Assembly (NCBI RefSeq): GCF_000725545.1
Contig: NZ_JNZP01000064.1
Coordinates: 1 to 5,092, forward strand
Length of the DNA: 5,092 nucleotides
Reading direction: 5' to 3'
Origin: Streptomyces exfoliatus
GTDB taxonomy: Bacteria; Actinomycetota; Actinomycetes; Streptomycetales; Streptomycetaceae
This document shows positions 1 through 5,092 of the stretch, piece by piece; the first letter of the stretch is position 1; every line of letters starts with the position of its first letter. The notes below the pieces were generated by a model. It saw nothing but the letters and a program-made list of their open reading frames with translations, did not search any database and was not told the DNA's origin. The position numbers and the translations under genes are program-made.

Positions 1-287
1 CAGAAGCGGTCCTGTCCGGGGGTGCCGAACAGGTACAGGATCAGGTCCTGGTCCAGGGTGATGCGGCCGAAGTCCATGGCGACGGTCGTCGTCGTCTTGT
101 CGCCGGTGTGCGTGAGGTCGTCGATGCCCGCGGACGCGGAGGTCATGACGGCTTCGGTACGCAGCGGGTTGATCTCCGAGACGGCGCCGACGAACGTGGT
201 CTTGCCCACGCCGAATCCGCCCGCCACCACGATCTTCGCGCTGGTGGTTGAACGGGCCGCGCCGCCGCTAGAGCTTGCGAAGTCCAC
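1..287 (-). CDS. cvnD: CvnD, Ras/MglA-like small GTPase of a conservon (3' end outside the window)
   Basis: This is the first 95 codons of a conservon GTPase; family members run to roughly 190-210 residues, so about half is present. The start is GTG at 287, preceded by GAAAGGG (294-300) at good spacing, and it opens inside the end of cvnC with a 20-base overlap, which suggests translational coupling. The P-loop GGFGVGKT is at residues 23-30. A run of threonines at 65-68 lies where switch I is expected, and FGTPGQDRF at 87-95 occupies the G3/switch II position. The usual G3 aspartate of small GTPases is Gly88 here; I recall LFGTPGQDRFW as normal for this family, so it is not damage. The protein should bind and hydrolyse GTP and act as the switch output of the CvnA-B-C complex at the inner face of the membrane, with CvnB as a likely MglB-like partner. 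The family assignment is firm; the downstream target is unknown. Confidence 0.95.
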   Translation of the reverse strand, partial: MDFASSSGGAARSTTSAKIVVAGGFGVGKTTFVGAVSEINPLRTEAVMTSASAGIDDLTHTGDKTTTTVAMDFGRITLDQDLILYLFGTPGQDRF

Positions 288-846
288 TGAGCACCCTTTC
301 GAGCAGTGTCACGTCTGGCTGGCCGCCGGCGGCTTCGTCGCCGCCCGGCTGGTGGATGGCGACGAGTCCGGCCTCGGCCAGGTCGGCGACGAGGATTCGG
401 GCGACGCCGAGGGGGATGGAGAGAAGGGCCGAGATCTCCGCGACCGACTTGATCTCGAAGCACAGCCGGCAGATCCGCTGGTGCTCGGGCAACTGCCCCT
501 GCAGCCGGGACGGATCGGCCGTCGTGCTGACCAGCGCCTCGATGGCGAGCTGGTAGCGCGGCCGGGTCCGGCCGCCGGTCATCGCGTAAGGACGCACCAG
601 CGGGTTGTGCGCGCCCGTGCTGCTGGAACCGGCGGCTGACTGGGCACGCTGGGAGCCGTAGGCACCGGAGGACGGTCCCTGAGGCTGCCGGTAGGGCTGC
701 GAGGCGCCCTGTCTGCTGGGGGCGGAGGGAAAGTTGAACCGGTTCTGCGCATCGCCCTGAGACGGCTGGTGCGCGTCATAACCGTTGTAAGGGCTCGCGC
801 CCGGGGGTGTTCCCACGTTCTCCTCCTCGACTGCCTCGCGGTCCAT
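268..846 (-). CDS. cvnC: CvnC, DUF742 protein of a conservon
   Basis: The product is 192 residues from ATG at 846. Residues 1-80 are a low-complexity Gly/Ser/Gln/Pro linker with no predicted fold. The DUF742 domain fills 81-192: it opens with LVRPYAMTGGRTRPRYQLA (83-101), continues with an LPEHQRICRLC segment (119-129), and then a helical part (SVAEISALLSIPLGVARILVADLAEAGL, 134-161, read here as two pieces) that looks like a winged-helix core. DUF742 proteins are standard third members of conservons, thought to belong to the membrane complex that contacts CvnD; their biochemical activity is unknown. The first ATG has a poor ribosome site, whereas GTG at 816 (codon 11) follows GAGGAGG with a 5-base spacer, so a 182-residue form is possible. 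The stop lies 20 bases inside cvnD. A strong hairpin sits just upstream of this gene. Confidence 0.93.
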   Translation of the reverse strand: MDREAVEEENVGTPPGASPYNGYDAHQPSQGDAQNRFNFPSAPSRQGASQPYRQPQGPSSGAYGSQRAQSAAGSSSTGAHNPLVRPYAMTGGRTRPRYQLAIEALVSTTADPSRLQGQLPEHQRICRLCFEIKSVAEISALLSIPLGVARILVADLAEAGLVAIHQPGGDEAAGGQPDVTLLERVLSGLRKL

Positions 847-858
847 GTCCCGTGGAAC

Positions 859-890
859 CGCGCCACCGCACCCTACGGGGCGGTGGCGCG
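859..890 (-). promoter_or_regulatory. Perfect 11-bp GC hairpin between cvnB and cvnC
   Basis: The arms CGCGCCACCGC (859-869) and GCGGTGGCGCG (880-890) are exact reverse complements. The 10-base loop can close further by pairing 871-873 with 877-879 around a 3-base loop, leaving A870 bulged. In the minus-strand mRNA the stem ends 12 bases before the cvnC ATG and 19 bases after the cvnB stop. No U-run follows, so it is not a textbook intrinsic terminator. Possible roles are an RNA processing or stability barrier that sets the ratio of CvnA/B to CvnC/D, or control of cvnC translation. The structure is plain; the role is inferred. Confidence 0.6.
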
Positions 891-908
891 AAACGCACTG
901 TCTGTCTG

Positions 909-1322
909 TTAGTTGAGAAGACTTCCCTGAAGCTCCGCCCGGAGGTCAGGAGTCAGGACGGTGCCCGCGCGGTCGACGAGCAGCGCCATCTCGTAGCCCA
1001 CGAGACCGATGTCGGCCTCCGGGTGGGCGAGCACGGCCAGCGAGGAGCCGTCCGAGATCGACATGATGAAGAGGAAGCCGCGCTCCATCTCCACGACGGT
1101 CTGGTTGACCGCACCGCCCTCGAAGATCCGGGACGCGCCCGCGGTCAGCGAGGTCAGTCCGGAGGCGACGGCCGCCAGCTGGTCGGCGCGGTCCCGGGGG
1201 AACCCGTCGGACATCGCCAGCAGGAGTCCGTCGGCGGAGACCACCACCGTGTGCGACACCCCAGGGGTGTTGTCCACGAAGTTGGTGATCAACCAGTTCA
1301 GATTCTGCGCCGCCTGGCTCAT
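909..1322 (-). CDS. cvnB: CvnB, roadblock/LC7-domain protein of a conservon
   Basis: The product is 137 residues from ATG at 1322, almost entirely one roadblock/LC7 domain. Recognisable parts are MSQAAQNLNWLITNF (1-15), the strand region HTVVVSADGLLLAMSDGF (24-41), the helix RADQLAAVASGLTSLTAGAS (45-64), the MERGFLFIMS strand (79-88), and the closing GYEMALLVDRAG (109-120). Roadblock proteins such as MglB dimerise and act on Ras-like GTPases, so CvnB is the likely regulator or scaffold for CvnD in the membrane complex; that is inferred from the family. It starts 7 bases after the cvnA stop. An AGGAG within the end of cvnA is 13 bases from this ATG but 7 bases from a GTG two codons earlier (1326-1328), so the true protein may be 139 residues. 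A longer in-frame extension to 1412 overlaps cvnA and looks unlike the family. Confidence 0.95.
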   Translation of the reverse strand: MSQAAQNLNWLITNFVDNTPGVSHTVVVSADGLLLAMSDGFPRDRADQLAAVASGLTSLTAGASRIFEGGAVNQTVVEMERGFLFIMSISDGSSLAVLAHPEADIGLVGYEMALLVDRAGTVLTPDLRAELQGSLLN

Positions 1323-1329
1323 GCTCACA

Positions 1330-4300
1330 CTAACGCTCCTGGTTGTAGGTACTGCCCGGGCCGAGGCCCGATCCGTTCGTGTCCGTTCCCGCGCTGCGCC
1401 CCTGCTGGACACCCCGGCGCAGGTTGCTCAACCTGCCCCGGACGTCCTCGGGTGCGCGGGAGACCTGGGGGCCGCCCTGCGGGGTCTGCTCAGCCGTGCC
1501 CTCGACCAGGTTGGCCTTCGGGACCCGGCGGGGGAGACCGGACGAGGTGACCCCGCCGGCCTTCGGGTCCTTGAGCTTCCCGGCCCGCTGCCAGCGCTCG
1601 TCATTGGCCGAGCGCCACGTTTCGGTGCCTTCGACTTCGTCTTCGTGCCGCTGCTCCTGCGCCGCCTGAGCGGGCTTCGCCGGCTGCGGTGCCTGCTGCT
1701 GCGGCGCCTGCGGGCTCTGCGAGGCGACGCTGCCGCGCCGCGGCAGACCGGCGTCGGTCATCGCGTGACCGGCGTCCGGGGCGGAACTCGGGGTAGGACC
1801 GGGACGGTCGAAGCCTACGCCGTCAGGGGCCTGTTCGGGGGCGCTCGGAGCAGATTCCGTTTCCGCTCCGTACTGCTGCGTCCAGCCGCTGTCGTAACCG
1901 TTCTGATCCTGCCACTCAGCCTGGTGGGGCTGGGCGTCGAACGCGTTTCCGTACTGCTGGTGTTCGGCTTCCGGGGCCCCGTACGAGGCTTCCGCATAGC
2001 CGGGCTGCTGCGGGTACGACTCGTAGCCCTGCTGCTGCGGGTACCCGTAGCCGTCCTGCTGCTGCGGGAAGTCGGCCGGGTACTCCTGGCCGTACTCCTG
2101 CGCCTGCTGCTGCCCGTACTCCTGACCCTGCGCGTACTGCTCCGCCGGGTACTCCTGGGCCTGCTGCTGCGCGTACTCCTGGCCCTGGGCGTACTCGTGG
2201 CCCTGGTTCGCGTACGCGTCCGGCTGCTGCTGCTGCGGTTGCTCGTCCTGCTCCGTCTCGTCGCGGAAGAGCGGGCGGTCGCCACCCTGCGCCTGGGCCT
2301 CCAGGGCGGCACGCCGCCCCTCGCGCTTCAGCGAGCGGTTGACCGGGTCGAGCGGGGGCTCCTGCTCGGCCTGCTGCTCGTAGCGCGAGTCGTCGAAGCC
2401 GAGGTCGGCCGCGGTGAGCATCTGCTGCTGCGGGGCGGCCTCGAAGGCGTTCGGCTGCTGCGGCTGCTGCTGCTGCGGAATGATCTGGGAGACCGTGAAG
2501 TCGTCCTGGAGCGGCTGCTCGCCGCCACCGCCGTGCGTGATCGCGTCCGGCAGCATCACCAGCGAGGTCGTGCCGGCCTGCTCGCCCGAGGGGCGGAGCT
2601 GGACCCGGATGCCGTGGCGGTCGGCGAGCCGGCCGACCACGAACAGGCCCATGCGCTGCGAGACGGCCGCGTCGACGGTCGGCGGGTTGGCCAGCTTGTG
2701 GTTGATGTCCGCGAAGTCCTCGGCGGTGAGGCCGATGCCCTTGTCGTGGATCTCGACCATCACGCGGCCGTCGGGGAGACGGGTCGCGGTGACACGGACC
2801 TTGGTCTGCGGGGAGGAGAACGTGGTGGCGTTCTCCAGGAGCTCGGCGAGCAGGTGGACGAGGTCGGTCACGGCCTGGCCGTGGATCTCGGCCTCCGGGA
2901 CGCCCGCCAGCTCGATGCGCTCGTACTGCTCCACCTCGGAGGAGGCGGCGCGCATGACGTCGACCAGCGGGACCGGCTGGTCCCAGCGGCGGCCCGGCTC
3001 CTCGCCGGCGAGGACCAGGAGGTTCTCGCCGTTGCGGCGCATGCGGGTGGCCAGGTGGTCCAGGCGGAAGAGGTTCTCCAGCTGGTCCGGGTCGGCCTCG
3101 TTGTTCTCCAGGTCGGTGATGAGGGTCAGCTGGCCCTCGATCAGCGACTGGTTGCGGCGCGAGAGGTTCGTGAAGATCGCGTTGACGTTGCCCCGGAGCA
3201 TGGCCTGCTCGGCGGCGAGGCGGACGGCCTCGCGGTGGACCTGGTCGAAGGCGCGGGCGACCTCGCCGATCTCGTCCTGCGAGTCGATCGGGATGGGCTG
3301 GACGCGGGTGTCGACGCGGCCGGGCTCGGTCCGGGAGAGCTGGTCGACCAGCATCGGCAGGCGCTGCTCGGCGATGCCGAAGGCGGCGTTGCGCAGCTGC
3401 AGCATCGAGCGGCTCATCTGGCGGGCCATCATCCCGGCGAGGATGAAGGCGGCGAGCAGGGCGACGACGACGATGCCGCCGATGACCCAGGCGTCCGTCT
3501 TGGCCTCGTCGGAGATCCTGACGGCCTCGGCGACGGCCTTGTCGACGAGGGTCTTCTCGACCTCGGAGTAGCCCTCGAACTTGGCGGTGGCGACGGCCAT
3601 CCAGGACTCGGCGGTGATGCCCTTGGCCTCCAGGGCCGCGAGGGCCTCGGGGGTCTTGGCGGTGCCGATCGCGGAGGCGACGCCGGAGTAGACGGAGCCG
3701 TCCTTGCCCTTGGGCAGCTCGACGCCGGCGGCCTGCATCTGCTTGGCGCCCTCGGCGGCCTTGCCGGCCATGACCTTCTTCAGCAGCTCGACGTCCTCGG
3801 GCATGCCACCGGAGGCGTACTCGCCGAGGGCGATCTGCTCCAGGTAGTTGTACGAGTTGAACGCCACGGACTGCTGGGCGAAGACGGCTTCGGTGCGGCT
3901 GGGCCGGACCAGGAGCTGGGTGCCGATCGAGCGCTGGAGGGACTCGGCGCCCTTGGCCAGCTGGACGGCGTACACGCTGCGGCCGTAGGCGGTGACGTTG
4001 CCGGTGCCGAGGCCGAGCTCGTTGGAGAACTCGGTGAGGTAGTGCTGGACGCCGGTGTACCCGAGCTGGGTGTTCACCGGGTCGAGAGCGCGGGTGTACG
4101 CGGCCTTGCGCAGCGCGTCGAGCTTCGGCTCCTCGTCCTTGAAGAGGCGCAGCCGGCGCTCCAGGCCCTGGCCCGAGGGCAGGTTCTTGGCGGCCTCGTC
4201 GAACTTGAGCCGGGCGGCGTCGGTCGCGGCGTAGGCCTGCGTGACGTCGTCGCTCTTGCGGTCCTCGGGGGTCTTCGCGGCGAGCAGCGGGCCGGCGGTG

Positions 4301-4647
4301 AGGTCGCGCTCGTTGAGCAGCGCGGTGCTGTACTCCGAGGCGGCGCGCACGATGAGCGCCGTCTTCTCGGCGTCCTGCGCCTCCTGCCAGGTGTCGATCG
4401 CGCCCTTGACCTGGAAGCCGCCCATGACGAGGCCGACGAGCACGGGTATGCAGAGGATCGCGTTCAGGCGGGTGGGCACCCGCCAGTTGCGGGGCGACAG
4501 CTTGCTGGAGCTCCCCTTGGCCGCCGGGGCGGGCGGCGGTGTCACGGGTATGTCCGCGGGCGACACAGCGGTACGCGACGGCGGCGTGAAGTTGCCCCGC
4601 GTGCCCCGCGTGTCCTGCTCCGCGGAGCTTTCCTTGCTTCGCCTCAC
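1330..4647 (-). CDS. cvnA: CvnA, membrane histidine-kinase-like sensor with NIT-type outer domain
   Basis: The product is 1105 residues from GTG at 4647; GAGAGG (4659-4664) lies 11 bases upstream, a slightly long gap. In order: a Pro/Ser-rich cytoplasmic start (1-58); a first membrane helix (about 61-80); a helical outer domain (about 83-385) with LLNERDLTAGPLL (110-122), as in nitrate/nitrite-sensing (NIT) domains; a second membrane helix (about 386-406); a HAMP linker (about 407-480); a long helical pair (about 485-550) with RLDHLATRMRRN (528-539); and an HATPase fold with N box LAELLENATTFS (600-611), DKGIGL (635-640) and GLFVVGRLADRHGI (667-680). Residues 715-1105 are mostly disordered and rich in Gln, Tyr and Pro, with two GLPRR motifs and a charged conserved-looking end. 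No standard H-box phosphoacceptor is evident, as is common for CvnA. It is the sensor and anchor of the complex. The NIT-type fold does not prove nitrate is the signal. It is the first gene of its operon. Confidence 0.94.
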   Translation of the reverse strand: MRRSKESSAEQDTRGTRGNFTPPSRTAVSPADIPVTPPPAPAAKGSSSKLSPRNWRVPTRLNAILCIPVLVGLVMGGFQVKGAIDTWQEAQDAEKTALIVRAASEYSTALLNERDLTAGPLLAAKTPEDRKSDDVTQAYAATDAARLKFDEAAKNLPSGQGLERRLRLFKDEEPKLDALRKAAYTRALDPVNTQLGYTGVQHYLTEFSNELGLGTGNVTAYGRSVYAVQLAKGAESLQRSIGTQLLVRPSRTEAVFAQQSVAFNSYNYLEQIALGEYASGGMPEDVELLKKVMAGKAAEGAKQMQAAGVELPKGKDGSVYSGVASAIGTAKTPEALAALEAKGITAESWMAVATAKFEGYSEVEKTLVDKAVAEAVRISDEAKTDAWVIGGIVVVALLAAFILAGMMARQMSRSMLQLRNAAFGIAEQRLPMLVDQLSRTEPGRVDTRVQPIPIDSQDEIGEVARAFDQVHREAVRLAAEQAMLRGNVNAIFTNLSRRNQSLIEGQLTLITDLENNEADPDQLENLFRLDHLATRMRRNGENLLVLAGEEPGRRWDQPVPLVDVMRAASSEVEQYERIELAGVPEAEIHGQAVTDLVHLLAELLENATTFSSPQTKVRVTATRLPDGRVMVEIHDKGIGLTAEDFADINHKLANPPTVDAAVSQRMGLFVVGRLADRHGIRVQLRPSGEQAGTTSLVMLPDAITHGGGGEQPLQDDFTVSQIIPQQQQPQQPNAFEAAPQQQMLTAADLGFDDSRYEQQAEQEPPLDPVNRSLKREGRRAALEAQAQGGDRPLFRDETEQDEQPQQQQPDAYANQGHEYAQGQEYAQQQAQEYPAEQYAQGQEYGQQQAQEYGQEYPADFPQQQDGYGYPQQQGYESYPQQPGYAEASYGAPEAEHQQYGNAFDAQPHQAEWQDQNGYDSGWTQQYGAETESAPSAPEQAPDGVGFDRPGPTPSSAPDAGHAMTDAGLPRRGSVASQSPQAPQQQAPQPAKPAQAAQEQRHEDEVEGTETWRSANDERWQRAGKLKDPKAGGVTSSGLPRRVPKANLVEGTAEQTPQGGPQVSRAPEDVRGRLSNLRRGVQQGRSAGTDTNGSGLGPGSTYNQER
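2080..2193 (-). repeat. Two-copy 57-bp tandem repeat coding for a 19-residue Gln/Tyr unit in CvnA
   Basis: Residues 819-837 (YAQGQEYAQQQAQEYPAEQ) and 838-856 are near-identical, in phase and adjacent; the second copy differs by A to G at two places and at its last few residues. At the DNA level copies 2137-2193 and 2080-2136 share most bases, including the stretches ending in GCGTA. The surrounding 1963-2202 continues as degenerate Q-E-Y and P-Q-Q-G-Y pieces. The reading frame is kept throughout. The repeat probably arose by in-frame duplication in a disordered tail and may vary in length between strains. Confidence 0.75.
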
Positions 4648-4669
4648 TCGACCAACAACCTCTCGGCGT

Positions 4670-4688
4670 CGGCACCTACGTTGTGCCG
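4670..4688 (-). promoter_or_regulatory. Small leader hairpin upstream of cvnA
   Basis: CGGCAC (4670-4675) and GTGCCG (4683-4688) form a perfect 6-bp inverted repeat with a 7-base loop. It lies 22 bases before the cvnA GTG and just ahead of the candidate ribosome site at 4659-4664. If transcription starts upstream, it would fold in the 5' leader, or it could be an operator dyad. Short GC stems arise easily by chance in such DNA, so its role is uncertain. Confidence 0.3.
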
Positions 4689-4726
4689 GTGTTTCGTTCA
4701 GGGCCGTACTACTCGGGAGTTCATGA

Positions 4727-4756
4727 ATTGCAGCACGTGAAGGGGGTCCGTTCCAA
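4727..4756 (-). promoter_or_regulatory. Candidate promoter of cvnA
   Basis: On the minus strand TTGGAA (4751-4756) and TGCAAT (4727-4732) stand 18 bases apart, each matching four of six positions of the -35 TTGACA and -10 TATAAT boxes. The position suits cvnA, about 80 bases upstream of its GTG and downstream of the terminator at 4816-4839. A CACGTG palindrome (4734-4739) lies in the spacer and TTCATGAA (4720-4727) near the likely start point. The match is weak; an alternative sigma factor promoter is equally possible. Confidence 0.28.
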
Positions 4757-4815
4757 ACAGTGGGATGCGGCGACTTTCAGTGGTCCACGCCTCGCATAAA
4801 ACGGGCATAAAGAAC

Positions 4816-4839
4816 GAGCCCCGCCAAATGGCGGGGCTC
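4816..4839 (-). terminator. Intrinsic terminator separating the two conservons
   Basis: GAGCCCCGCC (4816-4825) and GGCGGGGCTC (4830-4839) form a perfect 10-bp stem with a 4-base loop. Read on the minus strand the stem is followed by GTTCTTTATG and then GCCCGTTTTATG, a T-rich tail unusual in this GC-rich DNA. It lies 147 bases beyond the stop of the upstream cvnD, which it should terminate. On the plus strand no T-run follows, so it is directional. Confidence 0.8.
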
Positions 4840-4852
4840 ATGTGAGCGCAGC

Positions 4853-4878
4853 GACACCGAGCGGATGCATCGGGTGTC
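4853..4878 (-). repeat. Inverted repeat in the inter-conservon gap
   Basis: GACACC (4853-4858) and GGTGTC (4873-4878) are exact reverse complements around a 14-base loop; two more pairs (4859-4860 with 4870-4871) can form if G4872 is bulged. The loop holds the palindrome GATGCATC (4864-4871). No T-run follows on either strand. It may add to the termination region or be a protein-binding dyad. Confidence 0.35.
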
Positions 4879-4918
4879 CGGGGCGCCCCAATTCTCATTC
4901 GAAACGTTATGAACGCGC

Positions 4919-4949
4919 GGGCGGCCGTGTCGAAGGACACAGACCGCCC
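4919..4949 (-). terminator. Bipartite hairpin just after the upstream cvnD, possible terminator
   Basis: GGGCGG (4919-4924) pairs with CCGCCC (4944-4949), and inside it GTGTC (4927-4931) pairs with GACAC (4936-4940), separated by a small internal loop and closed by a 4-base loop. It sits 37 bases after the upstream cvnD stop. A real U-tract is missing (the downstream minus-strand sequence starts GCGCGTTCAT), so it may be an early, weak terminator or an mRNA 3'-end stabiliser ahead of the stronger site at 4816-4839. Confidence 0.5.
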
Positions 4950-4986
4950 CTGGCAGCGGCATATGACAACCGCCCTGACGGATCCG

Positions 4987-5092
4987 CTACTTGAGCCGGG
5001 CCATGAGGGCGTGCTCGACGAGCGTGATGAGGGCGCTCTTGGCGTCGGCGCGGTGCCGGGCGTCGGTGGTGATGATGGGGGTGTCGGGGCCG
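4987..5092 (-). CDS. cvnD: C-terminal end of an upstream CvnD-type GTPase (5' part outside the window)
   Basis: Reading from the window edge, the minus strand gives 34 residues and a TAG stop at 4987-4989. The peptide contains PIITTDARHRADAK and ends SALITLVEHALMARLK. The TDAR segment followed by a helix ending LVEHALMARL is how conservon CvnD GTPases finish; the TTDAR part plausibly corresponds to a guanine-specificity (G5-like) loop region. Continuous GC-rich coding, a stop followed directly by hairpins, and a second full conservon downstream all support it. It is therefore probably the last or near-last gene of a separate conservon placed head-to-tail before cvnA. The N-terminal P-loop is out of view, so the call rests on this tail alone. 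Confidence 0.82.
   Translation of the reverse strand, partial: GPDTPIITTDARHRADAKSALITLVEHALMARLK

Noticed and set aside
22..639. Plus-strand open frame over cvnD and cvnC
   Set aside because: Antisense to two genes with clear GTPase and DUF742 motifs; its own translation shows no family features.
1323..1412. 30-residue N-terminal extension of cvnB to a start at 1412
   Set aside because: It overlaps the cvnA end, is Arg/Ser-rich, and the family starts at or near MSQAAQNLNW; the AGGAG site also favours starts at 1322 or 1328.
2020..2240. CTGCTGCTG runs suggesting a microsatellite or a CRISPR-like array
   Set aside because: They are Gln codons (CAG) of the CvnA tail read on the other strand; there are no regular spacers and the frame is maintained.
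1916..4675. A 919-codon open frame on the minus strand in another frame of cvnA
   Set aside because: Arg/Pro/Ala-rich, no domain, and entirely overlapped by the well-supported cvnA frame.
1009..4740. A 1243-codon open frame on the plus strand, antisense to all of cvnA
   Set aside because: It is a codon-bias shadow: GC-rich third positions of cvnA remove stops from the opposite strand. Its product is Leu/Arg/Gly/Val-rich with no recognisable domain, while the minus frame shows a complete CvnA.
4880..4889. GGGGCGCCCC palindrome
   Set aside because: A short GC palindrome of this kind is expected by chance in such GC-rich DNA, and nothing around it suggests a site.
4698..4940. An 80-codon minus-strand frame in the gap between conservons
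   Set aside because: It runs straight through the terminator at 4816-4839 and the repeat at 4853-4878 and has no recognisable motif; its composition looks non-coding.

Overview
The window looks like chromosomal DNA of Streptomyces or a close actinomycete. It is very GC-rich, uses GTG starts, and its proteins belong to the actinobacterial 'conservon' (cvn) family. All recognised genes lie on the minus strand, so transcription runs from right to left.

Layout in the direction of transcription: (1) 5092-4987 holds the last 34 codons of a CvnD-type small GTPase, the end of one conservon. (2) 4986-4648 is a 339-base gap without a credible gene. It carries three inverted repeats (4919-4949, 4853-4878, 4816-4839); the last is a good intrinsic terminator for the minus strand. 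A weak promoter candidate (4727-4756) and a small leader hairpin (4670-4688) follow. (3) 4647-1330 is cvnA, a 1105-residue membrane histidine-kinase-like sensor with a nitrate/nitrite-sensing-type outer domain and a very long Gln/Tyr/Pro-rich tail. (4) 1322-909 is cvnB, a roadblock/LC7 protein. (5) 846-268 is cvnC, a DUF742 protein, preceded by an 11-bp perfect GC hairpin. (6) 287-1 is the first 95 codons of a second cvnD, cut by the window edge.

The genes are packed as one operon: 7 bases between cvnA and cvnB, 62 between cvnB and cvnC, and a 20-base overlap between cvnC and cvnD. In this known family (Cvn9 of S. coelicolor is the best studied), CvnA, CvnB and CvnC are thought to assemble at the membrane with the GTPase CvnD and to relay a signal to development and secondary metabolism through its GTP/GDP state, much like a G-protein-coupled receptor module. 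The signal for this copy cannot be read from sequence.

The conservon is not a new system. The points most worth following are the head-to-tail tandem of two conservons with a hairpin-rich gap, the strong hairpin inside the operon just before cvnC, and the low-complexity CvnA tail with a tandem repeat and duplicated GLPRR motifs. From memory, S. coelicolor also has tandem conservons (cvn1/cvn2); assignment of this locus to that pair is only a guess.
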